64,000 nt of DNA from an uncultured Bacteroidota bacterium (GCA_903835005.1 CAILLK010000157.1:26036-90035); one strand, 5' to 3'. Positions 36,825 through 46,748 are shown, counted from the first letter of the stretch. Made by a program: numbers and translations. Notes: generated from the sequence alone by a model not told the origin.

Positions 36825-36832
36825 TACCTTTG
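36825..36832 (+). promoter_or_regulatory. Candidate pruA promoter box
   Basis: TACCTTTG exactly matches TAnnTTTG and lies 30 bases upstream of ATG 36863. A promoter here rules out the more upstream TTG (36830) as the start. Confidence 0.6.
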
Positions 36833-36862
36833 CAGCCGATTTTAATTTATAAAGCAACTATA

Positions 36863-38497
36863 ATGAATAACGCTTATTTCGATTTTGCAGAACCAAAGAA
36901 TGAACCGGTGCTCAGCTATGCCCCGGGCAGCCACGAACGTAAAGCTTTGCAGGCTGCTATAGCCGAACTCAAAGGCCAGGTGCGCGATATACCAATGTAT
37001 ATAGATGGCCGGGAAGTGCGGGGTGAAGTGAAAAAAGAAATCCGGCCGCCGCACGAGAAAAGTCATCTGCTGGGCCATTTTTACCCTTCCACCGAAGAAA
37101 ATGTGCACGATGCCATCGATGCCGCATTATCTGTTCGCGAAACATGGGCCGCACTCAGTTGGGAGCACCGTGCTGCCATCTTTATGAAAGCCGCCGACCT
37201 GCTCGCCACCAAGTACCGTTTCCGCATGAATGCCGCTACCATGCTGGGCCAGAGCAAAAATGCCTACCAGGCCGAGATCGACAGCTCCTGCGAGCTCATA
37301 GATTTCCTCAGGTTCAATGTCCATTTCCTCAGCCAGATCTATAAACAACAGCCACTTTCGCCATCAGGCATGAACAACCGCATGGAGTACCGTCCGCTCG
37401 AGGGTTTTGTGCTCGCGGTTACCCCGTTCAACTTTACTGCAATAGGCGGCAATCTGCCCACAGCGCCCGCCATGTGCGGCAATGTAGTGGTATGGAAGCC
37501 GGCCAATACACAGGTATACTCGGCCAGTGTGTTTATGGAAATACTTAAGGAAGCCGGCCTGCCCGATGGCGTTATCAACCTTATATACCCTTCAGGCCCC
37601 GTGCTGGGTGAGATCTGCTATGCGCATCCTTATTTTGCAGGCGTGCATTTCACCGGTTCCACAGCCGTTTTCCAGAGCATGTGGAAGAGCATCGGCAACA
37701 ATATATCCCGCTACAAATCATACCCCCGCATAGTGGGCGAAACCGGCGGCAAAGATTTTGTGTTTGTGCACCCTTCTGCCAATGTTAATGCAGTAGTAGC
37801 AGGCCTTGCCCGTGGCGCATTCGAATACCAGGGCCAGAAATGTTCCGCAGCTTCGCGCGCCTACCTGCCTGCCAATCTCGCAACAGAGATAAAAGAAAAA
37901 CTGGTGAAAGAACTCAAAACCATGAAAATGGGCATTGTAGATGATTTCACCAACTTCATCAATGCGGTAATCGACGAGGCTTCCTTCGACAACATCAAGC
38001 GCTATATAGACAATGTAAAAGACAGCAACGGCGCTGCCACCATACTCTGCGGCGGCAAGTGCGATAAATCGAAAGGGTATTTTGTAGAGCCCACCGTTAT
38101 CGAAACCACCGACCCGTCTTACGTTACCATGTGCGAAGAAATTTTCGGCCCGGTGCTCACTATATGTGTATATGAAGCCGACAACTGGATACAGGAACTC
38201 GAAGTGCTCGACGGCACATCGCCCTACGCCCTCACCGGCGCCATATTCGCGCAAGACCGCCATGCCATAGACTATATGACCAAAGCACTGGTCAACAGCG
38301 CCGGCAACTTCTATATCAACGATAAGCCTACCGGCGCGGTAGTAGGCCAGCAGCCCTTCGGTGGCGCCCGGGCGTCTGGCACCAACGATAAGGCAGGCTC
38401 TATACTTAACCTCTACCGCTGGCTCAGCGCCCGCACCATTAAAGAAACCTTTGTTCCTGTAGAAGATTACCGTTACTCATTTCATAAAGAAGATTAA
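36863..38497 (+). CDS. pruA: L-glutamate gamma-semialdehyde (1-pyrroline-5-carboxylate) dehydrogenase
   Basis: This NAD-dependent aldehyde dehydrogenase of the ALDH4 type (544 residues) oxidises glutamate semialdehyde to glutamate, the second step of proline catabolism. It shows the ALDH4 layout: N-terminal extension, VTPFNFTAIGGNLPTAP, catalytic Glu in VGETGGKDF, nucleophile Cys in YQGQKCSAASRAY, and CEEIFGPVLTICVY, with late GQQPFGGARASGTNDKAG. It is a stand-alone gene, with no PutA/PRODH domain fused and no prodh gene in view. I take ATG 36863, just after the TACCTTTG promoter-like box. The chain is intact. Confidence 0.95.
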   Translation: MNNAYFDFAEPKNEPVLSYAPGSHERKALQAAIAELKGQVRDIPMYIDGREVRGEVKKEIRPPHEKSHLLGHFYPSTEENVHDAIDAALSVRETWAALSWEHRAAIFMKAADLLATKYRFRMNAATMLGQSKNAYQAEIDSSCELIDFLRFNVHFLSQIYKQQPLSPSGMNNRMEYRPLEGFVLAVTPFNFTAIGGNLPTAPAMCGNVVVWKPANTQVYSASVFMEILKEAGLPDGVINLIYPSGPVLGEICYAHPYFAGVHFTGSTAVFQSMWKSIGNNISRYKSYPRIVGETGGKDFVFVHPSANVNAVVAGLARGAFEYQGQKCSAASRAYLPANLATEIKEKLVKELKTMKMGIVDDFTNFINAVIDEASFDNIKRYIDNVKDSNGAATILCGGKCDKSKGYFVEPTVIETTDPSYVTMCEEIFGPVLTICVYEADNWIQELEVLDGTSPYALTGAIFAQDRHAIDYMTKALVNSAGNFYINDKPTGAVVGQQPFGGARASGTNDKAGSILNLYRWLSARTIKETFVPVEDYRYSFHKED

Positions 38498-38532
38498 TCC
38501 GCACAAATTATCATCAAAGCAATTGCAGCAAT

Positions 38533-38567
38533 AAAGTCCGTATCCATTTTGGGGTTCGGGCTTTTTT
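38533..38567 (+). terminator. Probable pruA terminator
   Basis: AAAGTCCG pairs with CGGGCTTT (one G-U) across a 16-base loop and is followed by a run of six T. It lies 36 bases after the stop of pruA. Confidence 0.6.
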
Positions 38568-38720
38568 GCTGTTCAAAACGCTGCCGCATTTTGCTATCTG
38601 GTGTGAGTGGCTATAACACAGTTCAAAGGCAGGAATCCGGGAGATACAAAATCCGGAAAAATATTCAAAAAAACAGTTATTACCTATCCCTAAAACCAGA
38701 AACAACATCACCTCTATGCC

Positions 38721-40664
38721 TCATTTCTTTTTTCCGGATGAGTCATTTATAGCACGGAAACAATTAGATAAGTTCACTTTGGCAGTGGTGAAATCAGGAT
38801 TAATACTGAGACTGGATTTAAAACATTCCATTGCCTCTGTTATTTTGCCCATAAGAAATAAGCTGTACCCCTTATTGTTTAGCAGCACATAGTCATTAGC
38901 ATTGTATTTCAATCCGGTATCAAGTGTGTTAACCGAGCTGGCATAGTCTTTCATTTGAAAATAAGCATCAGCCAGCCGCACATAACCATCTGTATTTTCC
39001 CTGTTCAGCGCAATGGATTTCTTGTACAAGCGTATCGCCTCTGTATAATTTTGCCGCATACTCAAAAGGTATCCTTTGGTAGTTAATAAATTGTAGTTCA
39101 GCGGGGCTTGTTTCAGCGCGCTGTCTGTTATTTTTACGGCATTGTCATAATCTTTTAATCCTAAGTATGAATTTATAAGGTTAATATAAGCTTTTGTATA
39201 ATCAGGTTTTACACTGATGGCTTTCGCAAAAAGGGCTACAGACTCTTCATACTTTTTCTGCTCAAATAATAAATAGCCTTTGCTGTTCAGGGCTACCGGG
39301 TCATCTGGAAATTTTTCCAGCAAGTCGGTATAAACCGTATCATCATTTTCCCAAACTTCACAACGTACCTGCGTTGCGTAACAGCATATAATTGCAAAAC
39401 TGATAAGGGCTATTATACCACCTTGCCTGTATGGCTTTAATCTGGGTTTTTCAGTGCTGTAAAGCTTGTCAAAATACATTGCCATAATAAAAAACAAACC
39501 GATGTAGGGAATATAGGTATAGCGTGTTGCCATAATAGCGATCCCAACCGACAGGAATTGAAGTACCAGGAAAATATTGATAAAGAAAAACAAAAAACCG
39601 AATGCCACCAGCCGGGTATATTTTAAGGTTCTGTAAACACCATAAAACAACAAAATAACAATAACCGGCGCAGCGTAATAAAGGTATGGCAAATGCCCGC
39701 CAGCCAGGCTGGGGTAAGGATAGAAAATGGTAATATTAACCGGTAAAATAAGCTTTACAATGTAATTCAGAAACGCATACGAAGCAAAAAAAGGCCGCTG
39801 GAAAAAGGGATAATAATCCACTATAAGATTTTCGGATACCTGCGCCTTAATAGCTATAATGCCCGAAATAATTGAAACAGCAAAAAAGGGTAGCTTCTCT
39901 ATCCACAACCATTTGTCAGATTTACGCCGGTAATAAAAGTCAAACAATAACAAAACTATCGGGAAAATTATTGCAGCGGGTTTAGACAATGCGGATAGAA
40001 TAAAGAAGCTGAATGTAAGAGCCATAAGCAGGTATTTGTTTCGCTTATTCTGCTCACTTGCTGGCTCCATTTCTAGATTAAATGAATCCGGTTTTTCATC
40101 TTTCGCTTCCAGATATTTGCAATATGCAATCAATCCGGCAATGAAAAAGAAACCATAAAGTACATCCTTAAGTTCAGAAACCCATGCTACCGACTCCACA
40201 TGCATAGGATGGATGCCAAAGAAAAGCGCAACAATTGATGCCGTTAATCTCTTTTTACCACTAATTAAATAAATAAGCCAAAAGACCAAAAGCACATTGG
40301 CCAAATGGATAAAAATATTAACTGCATGAAAAAATTGAGGCTCGGCGCCGGCCGCATGATAGGTCAAAGTATAAACAATCATTGTCAGCGGAATATAGTT
40401 GCCCAGGATATAATGAGGCTCAAAATAGTAAACTATCGCTTCTGGCACTGGTTTGCTGAGATTTCTGTTTTCGTAAACATGTCTATCGTCATCCCAACTG
40501 ATAAAACTGTTTTTAAAGGCAGGATAAAAGGAGAATAGGGTAATCAGGGTGATCAGGCTAAGCAAAGAAAATATTTTCCAGGAACCTGTTTTAGTATCAG
40601 TCCGCTTAACCGGATGCGTATTTTTAGCAGATTTTTGGGGCACTTGTCCCGATTTATTCCCCAT
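38721..40664 (-). CDS. TMTC-like polytopic membrane protein with TPR repeats
   Basis: The 647-residue protein has a GT-C/DUF1736-like membrane region: TM1 about 32-50, first loop FISWDDDRHVYEN with Asp58-60, then GIHPMHVESVAWVSELKDVLYG, the motif of TMTC-type O-mannosyltransferase relatives. About ten TM helices are followed by about five TPR units (residues about 440-640: FPDDPVALNSKGYLLFEQKK, ISVKPDYTKAYINLINSYLG, and so on). It probably glycosylates exported proteins, with the TPRs as a protein-binding arm. It is distantly related in its membrane half to the five-gene array at 11855-20431. It is isolated, between pruA and an intergenic gap. Confidence 0.8.
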   Translation of the reverse strand: MGNKSGQVPQKSAKNTHPVKRTDTKTGSWKIFSLLSLITLITLFSFYPAFKNSFISWDDDRHVYENRNLSKPVPEAIVYYFEPHYILGNYIPLTMIVYTLTYHAAGAEPQFFHAVNIFIHLANVLLVFWLIYLISGKKRLTASIVALFFGIHPMHVESVAWVSELKDVLYGFFFIAGLIAYCKYLEAKDEKPDSFNLEMEPASEQNKRNKYLLMALTFSFFILSALSKPAAIIFPIVLLLFDFYYRRKSDKWLWIEKLPFFAVSIISGIIAIKAQVSENLIVDYYPFFQRPFFASYAFLNYIVKLILPVNITIFYPYPSLAGGHLPYLYYAAPVIVILLFYGVYRTLKYTRLVAFGFLFFFINIFLVLQFLSVGIAIMATRYTYIPYIGLFFIMAMYFDKLYSTEKPRLKPYRQGGIIALISFAIICCYATQVRCEVWENDDTVYTDLLEKFPDDPVALNSKGYLLFEQKKYEESVALFAKAISVKPDYTKAYINLINSYLGLKDYDNAVKITDSALKQAPLNYNLLTTKGYLLSMRQNYTEAIRLYKKSIALNRENTDGYVRLADAYFQMKDYASSVNTLDTGLKYNANDYVLLNNKGYSLFLMGKITEAMECFKSSLSINPDFTTAKVNLSNCFRAINDSSGKKK

Positions 40665-41222
40665 ATTATTGGTTACCTGGTTTTAAATATTCTATTTGCA
40701 TAGTGAGCACCTGCAATAGCAAAATGCAATAGCAATTCATTACTCATTTTGAATAACTGGCTGCTCTCCATAATCCGTAAGATAATCAGTAAAACTACTA
40801 ATAATCAATAAAATTGCAATAACCGCCCATCAAGATCACTTCCCCAAAACCTAACAGCACAAAAGCATTTTATTATAACCTGTTGATGAATTTCTTTTAG
40901 TATCCGTTTTCCGGAGTTACAGGCTTGCTGCGTTGGAGCATACACTCCATATCCTTAACGCCATTTACCAGATAAGTACGGATGCTTATCGGTATCCTAT
41001 GTTTGGTTGATAATTCATCCTGAGTTGCAGTTTTACACTGATCTTAAAGCTGATAAGGCGTAATTGGGAATAAAGTCTGGTAAAAAATTAATGGAGCTGA
41101 TTATAGTGATTCAGTTTATACATAAACTACCAATAAGGCAATAAAACCATTACCTCCATAATTAATCCAATGATTTGCGGTAATTTATTTTGAGCATATC
41201 CAGTTACCCTACCCTAATTTAC
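40665..41222. other. Intergenic region, 558 bases
   Basis: AT-rich spacer between two minus-strand genes. I see no ORF with coding character, no strong hairpin and no promoter-like TAnnTTTG box on the minus strand next to the 40664 start. Confidence 0.6.
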
Positions 41223-43604
41223 CTATTTCCTCACTACCAGCTGGATAACCGATTGCGCATTGCCCGTGGTGAACCTCAAAAAATAAGAACCATCGGCACA
41301 GTTGGCCGGCAGATCGATGTGAGCATCAATCCTGCTGTTATTAATCAGGACTGAAGCCCTGTATACCTCCCTGCCCAGCAGGTCAGTTACCTGTATCAGC
41401 CCCTCATTGTTATCCGAAACTACAGTGCCCTTCAGATTAAATTCCCCGTTATTCGGGACGGGCGAAAGAACTAAAGCATTACCGGCACTTATATTTTTAA
41501 CGCCATCATTATGATACAGTATATACGTCCAGGTAAAGGTTTCAAAATTGCAGGGGCCGTTATTAATAAAGCAGGTTACAGAGTCATTGTTTAAAAAAGA
41601 GTTGCTCGAGTAAACACTGTCTGTAGCCCCGGGAATAATAACATTATTCTTTTCCCATTGGTAGCCATAGGTTATACCACCGCCACCGGTCACATGGGCC
41701 ACAAGTGTTTCCAGTTGCCCAGCCAGTATAGTTGGCGGAGTAGAGGTAATCTCTACAGTTGGTATCGTAAACCCGATCACTGTTACCGGGTAGGTGGTCG
41801 AAAATATACCGCAGTAATTGGAGATGGTATAAAAAACAGTATCAATCCCCGCAGTATCGCCGGTAACCACTCCGCTGCCTATAGTTGCCAGGTCATTGGT
41901 TACATTCCACGATCCCCCCGCAGGGCTGCCGGTAAGTGCTATATGCTTGCCTGTGCACACAGCCACAGGGCCGGTTATAGTATCGGTAACCGGAAAAACA
42001 GTAACCGGAAAATGCGCTACCGACACACAGCCATTCAGCGTAAATGTATTCAGTATAGTATCCCCGCCCGACAAAAAGCCGTTCACAACTCCTGCAACCG
42101 ATACCGATGCTTTTGTATTTACCGCACTCCATACACCACCGGCAACAGTATCGGCAAGTGTATCAGGCCTGCCCATACAAACATTGGCATTGCCGGTAAT
42201 TATCCCGGTATCCGGCAGCGGCTTTACAATCATATAAACTGTAACCGTATCAAACGAATAACCATCATTTACCATTACTTTAAAGGTGTCTCTGCCAGCA
42301 TATCCTGTTGCGGGTGTATAGCTGAGGCCTGCAGGCATAACAGTATCACCGGTCGATATAGACGGATGCCCGATATTGGCAGTGCCATGCAGCGCCGGAG
42401 TGATCACCGACCAGTATTCTGTTTGTGCAGTATCAGCATCTGTAATAGTAAGTAGCTGGTTAACCGAATCACCGATTGAATTTTCGCAAACAGCCATACT
42501 GTCCGTTGGCCAGTTGATAAAGTGCGGCAGATGATTTCCGGAAACAATTTTACGCATCCTGAAATTGCCATAATCGCAAACCATTATATCTCCAGCCTGG
42601 TCTGTGCACAAACCAAGAAGTTGCTGCAGTTTCGCTGCAGTTGCGGCACCGCCATCGCCCGAAAAACCTGCAATCCCGGTGCCCGCAATTGTGTAGATTA
42701 TTCCTGAGTCATTAACTTTGCGTATCCTGTAATTATACTGATCAGCAATAAAAATATTCCCCAGCCCGTCTGTAGCAATACCTACCGGCTGATTCAGTTT
42801 AGCGGTTGTTGCCGAGCTGCTGTCACCACTGAAGCCTGCTATACCATTGCCCGCAACAGTAGAAATTATACCTGCGCTGTTTATTTTACGTATGCGGTTG
42901 TTGGTAGCTATATACAGGTCGCCGGTAATGCCGTCAATCGCAATTCCGGTAGGCGTAAACTGCGCTGCCAGAGCAGGGCCTCCATCGCCCGAATAGCCTC
43001 CGGTACCACTCCCTGCAATGGTGGTAATAATACCCGCAGGGGTTATTTTCCGGATACGGAAATTCAGTTCATCTGCCACATACACATTGCCGCTTCCATC
43101 CACAGCTACTCCATAAGGCGTATTCAGTTCTGCCGCAGTGGCCTGTCCGCCATCTCCGCTAAAACCCGCCCCGCCATTGCCTGCAATGGTATAAATGTAC
43201 CCGGCTGGGGTTACCTTACGTACCCTCCGGTTGTTAATGTCCGAAAAATAAACATTCCCGGCATGGTCAACCGCTATGCCTGCAGCGCCTATAAACTGGG
43301 CATTTGTTGCCAGTCCGCCATCTCCGCCAAAACCCGCCGACCCATTACCTGCATATGTAGTAATAATCCCGGCAGGGTTTATTTTTCTAACCCTGTGATC
43401 AAAATTATCCGTAATGTAAATGTTGCCCGCAGCATCAATAGCGTTAAACCATACCTCTTCAAATTCCGCTGCAGTAGCAGCACTGCCATCACCCGAATCT
43501 CCCGAAATACCATTGCCTGCAAGCGTAGTTATAATCTGGCCATATGCTACCGAAAGGCTACCCGATAACAGCAATATAAACAGTGGTAAAAGGATTCTTT
43601 TCAT
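41223..43604 (-). CDS. NHL-repeat beta-propeller T9SS surface protein
   Basis: The 793-residue protein has signal peptide MKRILLPLFILLLSGSLSVAYG, then six to seven NHL repeats (about 25-370), each with the pattern G-NIYITD-x(n)-RVRKI-NPAG-ITT-AGNG-x-GFSGDGG. These form a beta-propeller. They are followed by a cadherin-like/Ig region (DADTAQTEYW, TGYAGRDTFKVMVNDG), several Ig-like segments with paired Cys (VCMGRPDTL, VCTGKHIAL), and a T9SS sorting domain starting LSPVPNNGEFNLKG (VPN instead of YPN). It is probably an adhesin or ligand-binding surface protein. The intergenic gap before the next gene is 79 bases. Confidence 0.88.
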   Translation of the reverse strand: MKRILLPLFILLLSGSLSVAYGQIITTLAGNGISGDSGDGSAATAAEFEEVWFNAIDAAGNIYITDNFDHRVRKINPAGIITTYAGNGSAGFGGDGGLATNAQFIGAAGIAVDHAGNVYFSDINNRRVRKVTPAGYIYTIAGNGGAGFSGDGGQATAAELNTPYGVAVDGSGNVYVADELNFRIRKITPAGIITTIAGSGTGGYSGDGGPALAAQFTPTGIAIDGITGDLYIATNNRIRKINSAGIISTVAGNGIAGFSGDSSSATTAKLNQPVGIATDGLGNIFIADQYNYRIRKVNDSGIIYTIAGTGIAGFSGDGGAATAAKLQQLLGLCTDQAGDIMVCDYGNFRMRKIVSGNHLPHFINWPTDSMAVCENSIGDSVNQLLTITDADTAQTEYWSVITPALHGTANIGHPSISTGDTVMPAGLSYTPATGYAGRDTFKVMVNDGYSFDTVTVYMIVKPLPDTGIITGNANVCMGRPDTLADTVAGGVWSAVNTKASVSVAGVVNGFLSGGDTILNTFTLNGCVSVAHFPVTVFPVTDTITGPVAVCTGKHIALTGSPAGGSWNVTNDLATIGSGVVTGDTAGIDTVFYTISNYCGIFSTTYPVTVIGFTIPTVEITSTPPTILAGQLETLVAHVTGGGGITYGYQWEKNNVIIPGATDSVYSSNSFLNNDSVTCFINNGPCNFETFTWTYILYHNDGVKNISAGNALVLSPVPNNGEFNLKGTVVSDNNEGLIQVTDLLGREVYRASVLINNSRIDAHIDLPANCADGSYFLRFTTGNAQSVIQLVVRK

Positions 43605-43683
43605 AAAATATCAGTATTTCGGATAATAATAGGTTATTTAAACGCTAATTTACAATAGTTATCCGATACAAAATACAAATTGC

Positions 43684-44148
43684 TTATTTAATATTCCAGA
43701 GCGCTTCTATCTGGGCAGTATGGTTTTTGCTGTCTACCTTTTCTATTATGTGGTCTATTTTTCCCTTTTCATTGATCAGGAAGGTGGTACGCAGAATCCC
43801 CATATAAGTCCTGCCCATCATTTTTTTCTCTGCCCATACTCCGTAAGCATCCAATAAGGTATGGTCTTCATCAGCCAGCAAGGTAAAAGGCAATGAATGT
43901 TTCTGCTCAAATTTTTTATGGCTCCTGGCGCTATCTGCACTTACCCCCAGCACCACTACACCTTTTTGTTGCAGCAAAGAGAAGTTATCGCGCAGGTTGC
44001 AAGCCTCAACTGTGCAGGTTGGTGTATTATCCTTGGGATAAAAGTACAGAACTACTTTCTTACCCATAAAATCCTTCAGCGAAACTTTATTCCCATCCTG
44101 ATCAATGGTTGAGAATGCCGGTGCTTTATCTCCTTGTTTTAGTGTCAT
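43684..44148 (-). CDS. bcp: Thioredoxin-dependent peroxiredoxin, Bcp/PrxQ type
   Basis: This cytoplasmic peroxide-reducing enzyme has 154 residues, the usual length. PAFSTIDQDGNKVSL precedes the peroxidatic motif YPKDNTPTCTVEAC with Cys45 and resolving Cys50, the CX4C spacing typical of atypical 2-Cys Bcp. VVVLGVSADSARSHKKF, FTLLADEDH and RTTFLINEKGKI follow. The frame extends to 44301, but those 51 codons read through an intergenic repeat and give no domain, so ATG 44148 is the start. It lies downstream of the M23 peptidase gene on the same strand, 82 bases away. Confidence 0.93.
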   Translation of the reverse strand: MTLKQGDKAPAFSTIDQDGNKVSLKDFMGKKVVLYFYPKDNTPTCTVEACNLRDNFSLLQQKGVVVLGVSADSARSHKKFEQKHSLPFTLLADEDHTLLDAYGVWAEKKMMGRTYMGILRTTFLINEKGKIDHIIEKVDSKNHTAQIEALWNIK

Positions 44149-44187
44149 AAAATTGGTGGTAAATAAAATAATGTTTTTCTTGAAAAT

Positions 44188-44226
44188 GCGCCTTTGTGCC
44201 TTTGCGTGAACCAAAACTTTGCGTGA
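44188..44226. repeat. Short degenerate direct repeat, ACGCAAAG type
   Basis: Between the M23 and bcp genes the plus strand reads GCGCCTTTGTGCCTTTGCGT followed by a second CTTTGCGTGA. CTTTGCGTGA occurs at 44200-44209 and 44217-44226. It resembles the widespread intergenic CACGCAAAGRCGCAAAG repeat family of Bacteroidota. Confidence 0.5.
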
Positions 44227-44230
44227 GGCT

Positions 44231-46006
44231 TTACCGCACAAAGCTAAGCTTATATACCGCTTCATTCCCGTTCTCATCCTCAGCCTTAAATACCAGCTCA
44301 TGCTTTCCTTTCAGACAGTGGCTGTCAAATTCATAAAAGAATTTATTGCTGTGCTGCTCAAAGCAGATCCATTTCCCATCCAGGTACCCGCTGAAACTTC
44401 TTACTGAGGTCATACTGTCTTTCACCTCAAACAATATCTGCTTAGCCCTGCCCAGGTTACTTCCATTCTTTTGCATCGATTTTATCACAGGCGCAGTGGT
44501 GTCAATATCCAGCCAGTAGGTACCGAAGTTACGCACCTTTGCTTTATACCAGCCATTATCGGCAATAGACGCCGCGCGGCCGTCGGTGTCTTTATCATCA
44601 GAGTACATCATTACTACTTTTGTTGCCATCTCTGCCGGTATCTGTTTATTGGGTTTTATTTTCAGTTCAAAGTAATTATGTACCGGTACAGAAGCGTAAC
44701 CAATCTGGTATTTGTCAGAAAAACCACCGGTATATGTAGTTGTTTTGTGATTGAATTCTATATTATCATACAAAGCCTTACTATCCAATGTGAAGTTGAC
44801 AAATGAATCCGTAAAAGTATTGGGTTGGTTAACTTTAAACACGGCAGGAATCCCCTGCCTGTCGCCAATTATAGCTATATCATTTTTTGAATGTTTCAGA
44901 TAGAAGATTACCTGGCTTTGATTATTCTTATCATCTTTCAATATAATCTCAATTCTGTTTATGGCTGTATCATTACAGTGAAACCAACCATTTTTATCAT
45001 TCAGATAGCTATAAATAGGATCAAGATGATTCCCAGGTAATTTGAACAGACACTGCACCCATTTATTCTGCTGTTTTTTAATAGTATAATCAGTATAGGC
45101 ATTTATGTATCTCGACAAATCGTAGCCTATATCATCCAATGTTATTTGTGTTTGCAGTTTATCGTCCACATAAAGATTCGCAGTGTAAAAGGCAATGGTG
45201 TTGTCGCTGCCGTCCATATAGTCATCCGCATTTATACCGATGGCAAAATTCAATGACTCAGAATATTCAATCGTATCCTTATTTACCTGTAAAAATGCTT
45301 CTTTGTTTACAATTTTTGTCTTTGCCAGATAATAAGCGGCTCCATTTTTTTCAAGTGGGAAAATCAACCTTCTGTCATCATAAAATCCCTGCCCAAATAC
45401 ATTTTTCATGTAAAGCACCACCTCCGCCGGCACCGGCGCAAAATGGTCTACCACGGGCAACCCAAACAACTGCGGGTTGAGCGGGTGCTCTGTCCTGGTA
45501 TTACGTATCTCAAAGTGCAGATGTGGCGCTGTGCTGGCCCCCGTATTTCCGCTCCAGGCTATCTGCTGGCCCTTCTTCACCGCAAACTGTCCGGGCAATA
45601 ACTGCAGGTCCACATTCCATTTTTTCTGTTCATACTGCTGCTCAGTAACGTATTTCTGTATGGCAGGTGCAAATTTATTCAGGTGGGCATAAAGCGTAGT
45701 ATAGCCATTGGGGTGGGTAATATAAATGCCATGTCCGAAACCGCCGCTCTCCATTTTTATCCTCGATATGTAGCCATCCGCCGCTGCATGCACCGGCTGG
45801 TTCTCTTCACCAAGCGTTTTTATATCTACCCCGCTGTGAAAATGCCCCGGCCTGCATTCCCCGAAATTCCCCGCAAGGAAAACAGGTATATCCAGCGGGT
45901 TCCGGAAATAATCCCGGGGATAATCTGGTTTGGTATCAGTTATCTTGTTTTGTGCCGTGGCACAAAAACAGACAGCAGACAAAAGAAATGATAAAATCAG
46001 TTTCAT
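44231..46006 (-). CDS. M23 family metallopeptidase, exported
   Basis: The 591-residue protein has signal peptide MKLILSFLLSAVCFCATAQ and an M23/LytM endopeptidase domain at residues about 45-185, with zinc ligands in RPGHFHSGVDI (His57, Asp61) and APHLHFEIR (His162/His164), plus YAHL. The N-terminal position is unusual for LytM proteins. About 400 residues of beta-rich sequence without recognised domain follow, ending CLKGKHELVFKAEDENGNEA. It should cut peptidoglycan cross-bridges in the periplasm. The frame extends 7 codons further upstream (46027); ATG 46006 opens the signal peptide. It lies 41 bases after a methyltransferase gene. Confidence 0.9.
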   Translation of the reverse strand: MKLILSFLLSAVCFCATAQNKITDTKPDYPRDYFRNPLDIPVFLAGNFGECRPGHFHSGVDIKTLGEENQPVHAAADGYISRIKMESGGFGHGIYITHPNGYTTLYAHLNKFAPAIQKYVTEQQYEQKKWNVDLQLLPGQFAVKKGQQIAWSGNTGASTAPHLHFEIRNTRTEHPLNPQLFGLPVVDHFAPVPAEVVLYMKNVFGQGFYDDRRLIFPLEKNGAAYYLAKTKIVNKEAFLQVNKDTIEYSESLNFAIGINADDYMDGSDNTIAFYTANLYVDDKLQTQITLDDIGYDLSRYINAYTDYTIKKQQNKWVQCLFKLPGNHLDPIYSYLNDKNGWFHCNDTAINRIEIILKDDKNNQSQVIFYLKHSKNDIAIIGDRQGIPAVFKVNQPNTFTDSFVNFTLDSKALYDNIEFNHKTTTYTGGFSDKYQIGYASVPVHNYFELKIKPNKQIPAEMATKVVMMYSDDKDTDGRAASIADNGWYKAKVRNFGTYWLDIDTTAPVIKSMQKNGSNLGRAKQILFEVKDSMTSVRSFSGYLDGKWICFEQHSNKFFYEFDSHCLKGKHELVFKAEDENGNEAVYKLSFVR

Positions 46007-46047
46007 GCTGCAAACTAAGTTAAGCAAATTAATTCAGCAACTGCTCA

Positions 46048-46662
46048 TCAATATCGCTTATATACCATCGTCTCCACAAAACCATCCATAAAAGTCATTC
46101 GCTGCTCAGCAGCATACCCGGAATCACCAAAACAGCGGCCCATATCCGGCAATCGTCCGGCTTCAATACCGCAAAATAATCTGAAAAAAGCATACATTAT
46201 TTTCAGTAATAGTTTCTTCCTTAAACCCCTGGTGTTTCTGAAATCGGTATACAGCCATATGCCCTCTTTATCCAGGTTTTTCTCTATTGCAGAAAAAAGT
46301 TTCCGGACAGTATCCTCTTTAAAATTGTCAAAGAAAAACGGAGTAATCACAACATCAAATAAACAATCCGCAGCAATGTTTTCCACAGGTCCTGTTATAA
46401 ATTTAACCAGGTTATTACCTTGGTTCCGCTTCTTTGCCAGACGTATCATTTCCTCCGAAGTATCAACATAAGTAATCTCCAGTACCGACGGTTGCCTCGC
46501 TGGTATTTCTTCCAATATCCATCCTGTGCCGCCTCCGGCAATCAGTATTCTGCGGCCATTGGGTATCCTGTCAAGAAAATACGATTGAGCTTGCAGTAAA
46601 GTATCACCAAATACCAGCCTGCTAAGCTTATCATAATACCTGGCGACTAAATTATAACTCAT
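46048..46662 (-). CDS. Class I SAM-dependent methyltransferase
   Basis: The 204-residue protein has motif I ILIAGGGTGWIL (about 39-50), acidic motif II ITYVDTSEEMI and post-motif PFFFDNF, in the spacing of UbiE-like methyltransferases. The N-terminal MSYNLVARYYDKLSRLVFG is typical of small Bacteroidota methyltransferases. Substrate unknown. It is the first gene of a possible minus-strand operon with the M23 peptidase and Bcp. Confidence 0.85.
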   Translation of the reverse strand: MSYNLVARYYDKLSRLVFGDTLLQAQSYFLDRIPNGRRILIAGGGTGWILEEIPARQPSVLEITYVDTSEEMIRLAKKRNQGNNLVKFITGPVENIAADCLFDVVITPFFFDNFKEDTVRKLFSAIEKNLDKEGIWLYTDFRNTRGLRKKLLLKIMYAFFRLFCGIEAGRLPDMGRCFGDSGYAAEQRMTFMDGFVETMVYKRY

Positions 46663-46705
46663 GGAAGGAAGGAAAATATTTCAATACTGAAATAAATTAA
46701 AAAAA

Positions 46706-46730
46706 CGCCGGGATTCGTTATTGCCCGGCG
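46706..46730 (-). terminator. Terminator for the gene at 46749
   Basis: CGCCGGG pairs with CCCGGCG across 11 bases. On the minus strand the hairpin is followed by a run of seven T. It lies 18 bases after the stop. Confidence 0.8.
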
Positions 46731-46748
46731 CTTATTAAAAGTTGTAGC

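Noticed and set aside
37718..38263. 181-codon minus-strand frame
   Set aside because: It lies antisense within pruA, whose catalytic motifs cover the same DNA.
41658..42455. 265-codon plus-strand frame
   Set aside because: Shadow of the NHL-repeat protein; composition is rich in Cys, His and Tyr as expected of an antisense frame.
44149..44301. N-terminal extension of the peroxiredoxin
   Set aside because: The 51 codons read through an intergenic repeat; Bcp proteins are about 150 residues.
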